Positions 1-5,533 of a stretch of DNA of 5,533 nucleotides are shown one piece after another. The position numbers and the translations under genes were made by a program. Source of the stretch: Pseudarthrobacter sp. GTDB taxonomy: Bacteria > Actinomycetota > Actinomycetes > Actinomycetales > Micrococcaceae. The notes beneath the pieces were generated by a model. It made no database searches and was not told where the DNA came from. It was given only the letters and a program-made list of their open reading frames with translations. The DNA lies in assembly GCA_013362385.1 (NCBI GenBank), contig JABFWC010000140.1, forward strand, positions 1 to 5,533. The letters run 5' to 3'. How positions within the stretch are numbered: position 1 is the stretch's first letter; every line of letters begins with the position of its first letter.

Positions 1-1793
1 AGATTTCCCTCGAAGGCCAGCCGGTCTCCTTCGCCGCGGTGTTTTCCGCCCTCGCCGCCGGCCAGACCAAGATGCTGCTGCCCAGCGGCGCCTACTTCTC
101 GCTCGACCTGCCGGAGCTGCACCAGCTGCGGGCCCTGATCGAGGAGGCCCGTTCCCTGCAGGACAACAAGGACGCCCCGCTGCAGATCAGCCGGTTCCAG
201 GCCGGGCTCTGGGACGAGCTGGCGCAGCTGGGCATCGTGGACCAGCAGGCGGCGGCGTGGCGCTCCGCGGTGGGCGGCCTCCTGGAAGGCGGCACAGACG
301 GTCTGCCGCTGCCTTCTTCGCTGAACGCGGAGTTGCGCCCCTACCAGCTGGAGGGCTACAACTGGCTCAGCTTCCTGTACAAGCACGGCCTGGGTGGCGT
401 CCTCGCCGACGACATGGGCCTCGGCAAGACCGTCCAGGCGCTGGCGCTGATGTGCGCGGCAAAGGACCTGGCGGTGGAGGCCGCGGCCGCCGTTCCGCGA
501 GCAGCGCCCGACGGCGGTGCTGCCGCCACGTCCGCAACCCGGCCCGCCGCCGTCGCGCCCTTCCTGGTAGTGGCGCCCACCAGCGTGGTGGGCAACTGGG
601 CCGCCGAGGCAGCGCGGTTCGCCCCCGGCCTCACCGTCCGGACCGTTGGCGAGACGTTCGCCAAGAGCGGCCTGGACCCGGTGGCGTCCCTGGCCGGTGC
701 CGACGTCGTCATCACCTCCTACGCGCTCTTCCGCATCGACTACGAGTCCTACGCGTCCCTCACCTGGTCCGGGCTGGTGCTGGACGAGGCGCAGTTCGTC
801 AAGAACCACCAGTCCAAGGCGTACCAGTGCGCCCGGAAGCTGCCCGCCACCTTCAAGCTGGCCATCACCGGCACGCCGCTGGAGAACAACCTCATGGAGT
901 TCTGGGCGCTGACATCGATCGTGGCGCCGGGCCTGTTCTCCAGCCCCAAGCGCTTCACCGAGTACTACCAGAAGCCGGTGGAGAAGAACGGCGACAAGGG
1001 GCAGCTGGAGAAGCTCCGGCGCCGGGTCCGGCCGCTGATGATGCGCCGCACCAAGGACCAGGTGATCAAGGACCTGCCGCCCAAGCAGGAACAGGTCCTG
1101 GAAGTGGTGCTGAACCCGCGCCACCAGAAGGTCTACCAGACCCACCTGCAGCGTGAACGGCAAAAAATCCTGGGCCTGATCGAGGACGTCAACAAGAACC
1201 GGTTCACCATCTTCCAGTCGCTGACGCTGCTCCGGCAGCTGAGCCTGGACGTCTCGCTGGTTGATCCTGCGCTGTCCGCCGTGCGGTCCAGCAAGCTGGA
1301 TGTGCTGTTCGAACAGCTGGAGGACCTGGTGGCCGAGGGGCACCGCGCCCTGATCTTCAGCCAGTTCACCGGATTCCTGGGCAAGGTCCGGGAGCGGCTG
1401 GACGAGGAAGAGATCGAGTACTGCTACCTCGACGGCGCCACCCGCAACCGTGCCGACGTGGTCAGCGAATTCAAGAACGGCAAGGCGCCGGTGTTCCTGA
1501 TCTCGCTGAAGGCCGGCGGGTTCGGCCTCAACCTGACGGAGGCCGACTACGTCTTCCTGCTCGACCCCTGGTGGAACCCCGCGTCGGAAGCACAGGCCGT
1601 GGACCGGACGCACCGGATCGGGCAGGCGCGCAACGTGATGGTGTACCGGCTGGTTGCGAAGGACACCATCGAGGAAAAGGTCATGGCGCTGAAGACCCGC
1701 AAGTCGCAGCTGTTCGCGGACGTCATGGAGGGTGACGCACTTGCGGGCGGAGCCATCACGGCCGAGGACCTGGCCGGGCTGTTCAAGGAGTAG
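1..1793 (+). CDS. SWI2/SNF2-family DEAD/DEAH-box ATPase (helicase), C-terminal part, 5' truncated
   Basis: ATP-driven nucleic-acid or nucleoprotein remodelling enzyme of superfamily 2, cytoplasmic; its physiological target is unknown. The frame is open from base 3, so the GTG at 39 is probably internal and the true start lies left of the window. Counting that GTG as residue 1, the RecA1 lobe shows Walker A DDMGLGKT (Lys130), motif Ia LVVAPTS (176-182), Walker B as DEAQ (249-252) and motif III TGTPLEN (from 277). The RecA2 lobe shows ALIFSQF (437-443), motif V AGGFGLNLT (492-500), then DPWWNP (from 509) and motif VI ending RTHRIGQ (523-529) with the two arginines typical of SNF2 proteins. All core motifs are intact, so the ATPase should be active. 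Family members in actinobacteria are often about 1,000 residues with an N-terminal SWIM zinc finger; that part would be off-window (inference). An Ala/Pro-rich insert lies at about 147-173, between motifs I and Ia. It converges on amt. Family assignment is secure, role is not. Confidence 0.95.
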   Translation, partial: ISLEGQPVSFAAVFSALAAGQTKMLLPSGAYFSLDLPELHQLRALIEEARSLQDNKDAPLQISRFQAGLWDELAQLGIVDQQAAAWRSAVGGLLEGGTDGLPLPSSLNAELRPYQLEGYNWLSFLYKHGLGGVLADDMGLGKTVQALALMCAAKDLAVEAAAAVPRAAPDGGAAATSATRPAAVAPFLVVAPTSVVGNWAAEAARFAPGLTVRTVGETFAKSGLDPVASLAGADVVITSYALFRIDYESYASLTWSGLVLDEAQFVKNHQSKAYQCARKLPATFKLAITGTPLENNLMEFWALTSIVAPGLFSSPKRFTEYYQKPVEKNGDKGQLEKLRRRVRPLMMRRTKDQVIKDLPPKQEQVLEVVLNPRHQKVYQTHLQRERQKILGLIEDVNKNRFTIFQSLTLLRQLSLDVSLVDPALSAVRSSKLDVLFEQLEDLVAEGHRALIFSQFTGFLGKVRERLDEEEIEYCYLDGATRNRADVVSEFKNGKAPVFLISLKAGGFGLNLTEADYVFLLDPWWNPASEAQAVDRTHRIGQARNVMVYRLVAKDTIEEKVMALKTRKSQLFADVMEGDALAGGAITAEDLAGLFKE

Positions 1794-1829
1794 GACGGCG
1801 GTTTCGGGCCACCGGCCCAGGCACAGCAA

Positions 1830-1889
1830 AGGGCCAAACCCTGGAACTATAAGCCGGCGGCTGCCGGCACCGGTCCAAGATTTGGCCCT
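1830..1889. terminator. Nested inverted repeat between convergent genes, probable bidirectional terminator
   Basis: The arms 1830-1838 (AGGGCCAAA) and 1881-1889 (TTTGGCCCT) are perfect complements. The stem continues inward to 1845/1874 with only two mismatches. Inside it sits a second hairpin, GCCGGC at 1853-1858 and 1863-1868 with a 4-base loop. A smaller stem, GGGCC/GGCCC at 1806-1818, lies just after the helicase stop. On the minus strand the long stem is followed by TTTGCTGTG, a weak U-rich tail, so it suits amt slightly better than the helicase. There is no strong T tract on either strand, but actinobacterial terminators often lack one. The symmetry is directly visible; the terminator role is inferred from the convergent setting. 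Confidence 0.5.
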
Positions 1890-1904
1890 GACTCGTGCGC
1901 TGGG

Positions 1905-1982
1905 ACCCGCGGTGCACACCGCGGGTGCGTGTGCACCGGGCGCCGCCCCCAGCAGGCGGGCGCCCGGCAGCTGACGCCGGGC
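1905..1982. repeat. Cluster of overlapping GC-rich inverted repeats downstream of amt
   Basis: Four stems share bases and cannot all form at once. (a) 1905-1914 with 1917-1926 is a perfect 10-base palindrome arm pair around CA. (b) 1910-1919 with 1929-1938 is a perfect 10 bp stem with a 9-base loop. (c) 1936-1947 with 1955-1967 is a 12 bp stem with one bulged G. (d) 1962-1968 with 1976-1982 is a perfect 7 bp stem with a 7-base loop, ending nine bases before the amt stop codon. No T tract follows any of them. The likely role is termination or 3'-end protection of amt mRNA, and perhaps blocking read-through from the helicase. No credible ORF or RNA gene is visible in this spacer. Confidence 0.45.
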
Positions 1983-1991
1983 TGTACCAGG

Positions 1992-3281
<1,290 letters not shown>

Positions 3282-3287
3282 GGGAAA

Positions 3288-3294
3288 CCCCTTT
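3288..3294 (-). promoter_or_regulatory. Ribosome binding site of amt
   Basis: On the minus strand AAAGGGG lies 6 bases before the ATG at 3281. This good Shine-Dalgarno fixes the amt start. Confidence 0.75.
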
Positions 3295-3329
3295 CAAGAT
3301 GCGAAGAGAGAACGGTAAGTTGCCGTCAG

Positions 3330-3354
3330 AGCCGCTCCGAGGAGGGACGCGGCT
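3330..3354 (-). other. Hairpin in the amt 5' leader
   Basis: On the minus strand AGCCGC-G-TCC pairs with GGA-GCGGCT, giving a 9 bp stem with one bulged G and the 6-base loop CTCCTC. It lies about 49 bases upstream of the amt start. The loop is pyrimidine-rich and loosely complementary to Shine-Dalgarno sequences. It may affect translation or mRNA stability, but this is inference and no known riboswitch is recognised. Confidence 0.3.
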
Positions 3355-3401
3355 GGAGAAGCCACGTTCAGCGGAGGGGCGGCTGTTGCCGTCTGGTTCC
3401 A

Positions 3402-3407
3402 ACTGTA
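3402..3407 (-). promoter_or_regulatory. Possible -10 element of the amt promoter
   Basis: On the minus strand TACAGT fits the TAnnnT form of a sigma-70-type -10 box. No TTGACA-like -35 is present at 16-18 bases; instead the last GAAAC of the GlnR-like array ends about 20 bases upstream. This would suit an activator-dependent promoter. If correct, transcription begins near 3395 and the leader is about 110-115 bases long. Confidence 0.35.
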
Positions 3408-3427
3408 TGGCGGCTATTTTTGGGTGG

Positions 3428-3475
3428 GTTTCGGCTGTGTTAAATGGTGGTTTCAGTCATCCACCCGCCAGTTTC
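3428..3475 (-). promoter_or_regulatory. GlnR-like binding array upstream of amt
   Basis: Read on the amt strand, GAAAC (3454-3450), six bases, TTAAC (3443-3439), six bases, GAAAC (3432-3428) forms an exactly phased 11-base periodic array. A further GAAAC lies upstream at 3475-3471, offset 21 rather than 22 bases. The published actinobacterial GlnR consensus is a gTnAc site, six bases, then GaAAc, repeated. TTAAC-n6-GAAAC matches it except for the first G, and in the same orientation toward the gene. amt/amtB is a classic GlnR target in Streptomyces and mycobacteria. Whether this organism uses GlnR here cannot be seen from the window; AmtR is the alternative regulator in some relatives, and I found no convincing AmtR box. 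Confidence 0.55.
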
Positions 3476-3546
3476 AGGCGTCCCGCGAAGCCCACCAGGT
3501 ACCGGGAGAGCAGGCGGGGAACCCGGCGGCGTCCCGCTGGTCATCC

Positions 3547-3574
3547 TTGTGCTCCTTTGCCAAAGGCGTATCGT
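3547..3574 (+). promoter_or_regulatory. Possible promoter of the dehydrogenase-ThuA operon with palindrome in the spacer
   Basis: TTGTGC (3547-3552) and TATCGT (3569-3574) are spaced 16 bases apart as a weak -35/-10 pair. The spacer contains the perfect palindrome CCTTTG-C-CAAAGG (3554-3566), a plausible repressor operator. A second inverted repeat, CCGGCA-TGAC-TGCCGG (3577-3592), covers the predicted start point and could be an operator or a leader hairpin. The predicted leader is about 70 bases. The hexamers are weak matches, so the promoter is tentative; the palindromes are directly visible. Confidence 0.35.
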
Positions 3575-3639
3575 GGCCGGCATGACTGCCGGTGCCGTCA
3601 AAGGCTGAGGAACCCACCCGATACCAGTACCACCAGGAA

Positions 3640-3645
3640 AAGGAA
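3640..3645 (+). promoter_or_regulatory. Ribosome binding site deciding the GTG start of the dehydrogenase
   Basis: AAGGAA within a purine-rich run ends 5 bases before the GTG at 3651. This supports GTG over later in-frame starts that lack such a site. Confidence 0.65.
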
Positions 3646-3650
3646 TCTCC

Positions 3651-4784
3651 GTGAACAACGAGCAGTCCCCCGGCCAGCAGCCGGCCGCCCCAGGAGAGGC
3701 CTTGGCCCGGGAGTTGAGGGTCGGGGTGGTCGGCATCGGCTGGGCCGGCCAGCAGCACCTGAAGGCCTACCACGACCTGGACGGCGTGCGCATCGTGTCC
3801 CTGGCGGGGATGGAACAGGAACTCCGGGACAGCCTGCAGGCCGAATACGCCATTCCCAACGCCTTCGCCGACTGGAACGACATGCTGGACGGCGGCGGCC
3901 TGGACGCCATCAGCGTGGCGGTGCCCACCTTCCTGCACGCGCCCATCGCCATCGCCGCGCTGGAGCGGGGAATCCACGTGCTGAGTGAAAAGCCCATCGC
4001 GCGCAACGCCGTCGAGGGCCAGGCCATGGTGGACGCGGCCCGCAAGGCCGGGCGCGTCCTGGACGTCGCCTTCAACCACCGCCGCCGCGGAGACATCCAA
4101 GCGCTCAAGCAAGTCATCGACGACGGCGGGCTGGGCCGGCCGTACTACGCGAAGGCATCCTGGCTCCGCCGCTCCGGCATCCCCACCCTGGGCAGCTGGT
4201 TCACCAACCCGGAGCTCGCCGGCGGCGGACCGCTGGCCGACATCGGCGTGCACGCACTGGACTACGCCCTGCACCTGCTCGGCGAACCGACGGTGCTGGC
4301 CGTCTCCGCCGCCACCCACTCCGAGCTCGGTCCGCAGGGCAGGGGCGGCGGAAACCGCTACACCGCGCAGGCCACCAGCCATGCCTTCGAGGTCGAGGAC
4401 TTCGCCTCGGCGTTCCTCCGGCTCGAGGGCGGCCGGACCCTGCTCCTTGAGGCTGCCTGGGCAACGTACCGGGAAACGGACGACCTGCTCGACTTCACGG
4501 TCTACGGCACCGACGGCGGCGCGGAACTTAAGGTGCACGGCGCGCCCTTCCCGCCGGTAGGCGAGCTCCGGGTCTTCACCGACAAGGACGGCGAATCCGC
4601 CGACTACGTGCCCACTGTGCTGCCCGGCCGCGCCCACGACGCGGTGGTGGAAGATTTCGTGACCGCAGTGCGCGGCGGAGCGCAGGAATGGGCCACGCAC
4701 GACGGCTCGCTGGCGCTCTATCGGGCACAGATCATCGACGCGTGCTACCAGTCCGCGCTGGAGCAGAGGGAGGTTCGACTCTAA
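3651..4784 (+). CDS. Gfo/Idh/MocA-family NAD(P)-dependent sugar dehydrogenase
   Basis: Cytoplasmic oxidoreductase of 377 residues, a normal length for the family, expected to oxidise a hydroxyl of a sugar, glycoside or polyol with NAD(P)+. The Rossmann fold begins after a polar 20-residue N-terminal extension, with [10 protein letters not shown] (GxGxxG glycines 28, 30, 33). The family signature EKP is at 113-115, giving catalytic Lys114. The Asp197 and His201 pair in DIGVHALD completes the Lys/Asp/His set described for inositol dehydrogenases of this family. [15 protein letters not shown] (181-195) is typical of sugar-active members. The C-terminal half forms the substrate-binding alpha/beta domain. 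Its stop TAA overlaps the ATG of the ThuA gene (TAATG), indicating translational coupling. The pairing makes a ThuB-like role possible, but family members with many substrates pair with ThuA-like proteins, so I give no symbol. The GTG start is supported by its ribosome binding site. Family call is firm; substrate unknown. Confidence 0.93.
   Translation: MNNEQSPGQQPAAPGEALARELRVGVVGIGWAGQQHLKAYHDLDGVRIVSLAGMEQELRDSLQAEYAIPNAFADWNDMLDGGGLDAISVAVPTFLHAPIAIAALERGIHVLSEKPIARNAVEGQAMVDAARKAGRVLDVAFNHRRRGDIQALKQVIDDGGLGRPYYAKASWLRRSGIPTLGSWFTNPELAGGGPLADIGVHALDYALHLLGEPTVLAVSAATHSELGPQGRGGGNRYTAQATSHAFEVEDFASAFLRLEGGRTLLLEAAWATYRETDDLLDFTVYGTDGGAELKVHGAPFPPVGELRVFTDKDGESADYVPTVLPGRAHDAVVEDFVTAVRGGAQEWATHDGSLALYRAQIIDACYQSALEQREVRL
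4767..4773 (+). promoter_or_regulatory. Ribosome binding site of the ThuA-family gene
   Basis: AGGGAGG lies inside the end of the dehydrogenase gene, 10 bases before the ATG at 4784. The spacing is slightly long but acceptable, and re-initiation from the TAATG overlap would assist. Confidence 0.6.
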
Positions 4785-5533
4785 TGGACGGCAAACTGAG
4801 GATCCGGGTCTGGAACGAGGGCCGCCACGAGGCTGTCAACGAGCCTCCGCACATCGGCGAGATCTATCCCGACGGCATCCATGGCGCCATCGCCGCCGGC
4901 CTGCGCCCCCACTATCCGGAAGCAGACATCACGACGGCGGTCCTCGCCGACGAGGAGCACGGCCTTGCCGAGGAGGTGCTTGTGGAGACGGACGTCCTGC
5001 TCTGGTGGGGCCACATGGCGCATGCGGAAGTCAGCGACGCCATCGTCGAACGCGTCCACCGGCACGTGCTCGGCGGGATGGGGCTGATCGTTCTCCACTC
5101 CGGGCACTTCGCGAAGATCTTCACCAAACTGCTGGGCACGAGTTGCTCGCTGGCGTGGCGGAACGAAGGCGAACGCGAGCTGGTGTGGACCGTGAAGCCC
5201 TCCCACCCCATCGCCGAGGGTGTGGACAACCCCATCGTCATACCGGAGCAGGAGATGTACGGCGAGCTGTTCGACATTCCGGATCCGGACGACCTGATCT
5301 TCATCAGCTCCTTTGCAGGCGGCGAGGTGTTCCGTTCCGGCGTTACATTCACCCGGGGCAAGGGCCGCATCTTCTACTTCAGTCCAGGCGACCAGGAAGA
5401 CCCGGTGTACGACCACCCGCAGGTCCAGCGGGTCCTGGCCAACGGGGTGAAGTGGGCCGCGCAGCCAGACCTTGACCGTTCGGCCCCTGAGGTCAGAAAC
5501 GCGCCCCGTGGGTGGTACGAAACGTCCGCGATG
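4784..5533 (+). CDS. thuA: ThuA-family protein (trehalose-utilization type), 3' truncated
   Basis: The frame is open from ATG 4784 through the last base, 250 codons without a stop, so the C-terminus is off-window. The protein has the class-I-glutamine-amidotransferase-like fold of the ThuA family. Recognisable blocks in order are VWNEGRHE (9-16), [11 protein letters not shown] (26-36), [11 protein letters not shown] (70-80), [16 protein letters not shown] (98-113), SHPIAEG (140-146), EEMYGE-like QEMYGE (156-161), GGEVFRSG (179-186), GRIFYFSPG (194-202) and a terminal VKWA (222-225). These closely resemble rhizobial ThuA as I remember it. Rhizobial ThuA works with the dehydrogenase ThuB in catabolism of trehalose and related disaccharides via 3-keto forms; its exact chemistry is less certain. 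Only the tail beyond about residue 250 should be missing, since the family is about 240-260 residues. It follows the dehydrogenase with a one-base overlap. Family assignment is secure; the substrate need not be trehalose here. Confidence 0.92.
   Translation, partial: MDGKLRIRVWNEGRHEAVNEPPHIGEIYPDGIHGAIAAGLRPHYPEADITTAVLADEEHGLAEEVLVETDVLLWWGHMAHAEVSDAIVERVHRHVLGGMGLIVLHSGHFAKIFTKLLGTSCSLAWRNEGERELVWTVKPSHPIAEGVDNPIVIPEQEMYGELFDIPDPDDLIFISSFAGGEVFRSGVTFTRGKGRIFYFSPGDQEDPVYDHPQVQRVLANGVKWAAQPDLDRSAPEVRNAPRGWYETSAM

Larger units (their letters stand above)
3282..3650. other. Divergent intergenic control region
   Basis: This 369-base spacer separates amt (leftward) from the dehydrogenase-ThuA operon (rightward). 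Its left part holds the amt ribosome binding site, a leader hairpin, a possible -10 and the GlnR-like array. Its right part holds a possible promoter with a palindrome and the dehydrogenase ribosome binding site. Open frames crossing it lack homology-like features and good start signals, so I see no gene here. Confidence 0.8.

Noticed and set aside
1846..1851. TATAGT on the minus strand, resembling a -10 box in the convergent spacer
   Set aside because: No -35 at a suitable distance and it lies between the arms of the inverted repeat, with no gene downstream on that strand.
1732..1974. 80-codon + strand open frame starting inside the helicase end
   Set aside because: No ribosome binding site or recognisable motif, and it runs through the hairpin cluster between convergent genes.
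3319..3393. Nine-base direct repeat GTTGCCGTC at 3319-3327 and 3385-3393 in the amt leader region
   Set aside because: A 9-base match within a spacer this long is close to chance expectation, and no symmetry or function goes with it.
3403..3418. Possible AmtR-type box from two TAT/ATA elements upstream of amt
   Set aside because: The two elements are direct rather than inverted and do not form the CTAT-n6-ATAG symmetry expected of AmtR sites.
3299..3988. 229-codon + strand open frame running from the spacer into the dehydrogenase
   Set aside because: It is out of frame with the dehydrogenase, Arg-rich, and crosses the likely control elements without any domain.
3474..4700. 408-codon open frame antisense to the dehydrogenase
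   Set aside because: It is antisense to a clearly recognised Gfo/Idh gene, has no recognisable motif, and its length is explained by GC-rich codon bias.
4781..5416. 211-codon minus-strand open frame opposite the ThuA gene
   Set aside because: The sense strand carries an unbroken ThuA frame with conserved blocks, so the antisense frame is a shadow.

Overview
The window is high-GC DNA with dense coding, mostly G/C third codon positions, and GTG as well as ATG starts. Together with the style of the encoded proteins (an ammonium transporter with an HWVF motif and a SWI2/SNF2 helicase with DEAQ), this points to an actinobacterium, most likely Arthrobacter/Pseudarthrobacter or another Micrococcaceae. 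That assignment is from recognition of protein style, not from a search.

Layout: (1) 1-1793, + strand: the C-terminal part of a SWI2/SNF2-type ATPase/helicase, cut by the left edge. (2) 1794-1991: a convergent intergenic spacer with several GC-rich inverted repeats, probably a transcription termination zone serving both flanking genes. (3) 1992-3281, - strand: a complete 429-residue Amt/AmtB ammonium transporter with no glnK next to it. (4) 3282-3650: a divergent 369-base control region. On the amt side it carries a well-phased GAAAC/TTAAC/GAAAC array resembling actinobacterial GlnR boxes, a possible -10, a leader hairpin and a good ribosome binding site. On the other side it carries a possible sigma-70 promoter with a short palindrome in its spacer. 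(5) 3651-4784, + strand: a Gfo/Idh/MocA-family sugar dehydrogenase. (6) 4784-5533, + strand: a ThuA-family protein overlapping the dehydrogenase by one base and running off the right edge.

Functionally there are three unrelated blocks. The helicase acts on nucleic acid or nucleoprotein. amt takes up ammonium and looks set up for nitrogen-responsive activation. The dehydrogenase/ThuA pair is an operon for oxidising a sugar or related polyol; the rhizobial ThuA/ThuB pair, which handles trehalose and related disaccharides through 3-keto intermediates, is the closest described precedent. The real substrate cannot be read from the sequence.

I found no CRISPR array, insertion sequence, tRNA, rRNA or phage gene, and no evidence for a wholly new system. 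The most interesting points are regulatory: the GlnR-like array upstream of amt, the cluster of overlapping hairpins between the convergent genes, and the palindrome in the putative promoter of the sugar operon.
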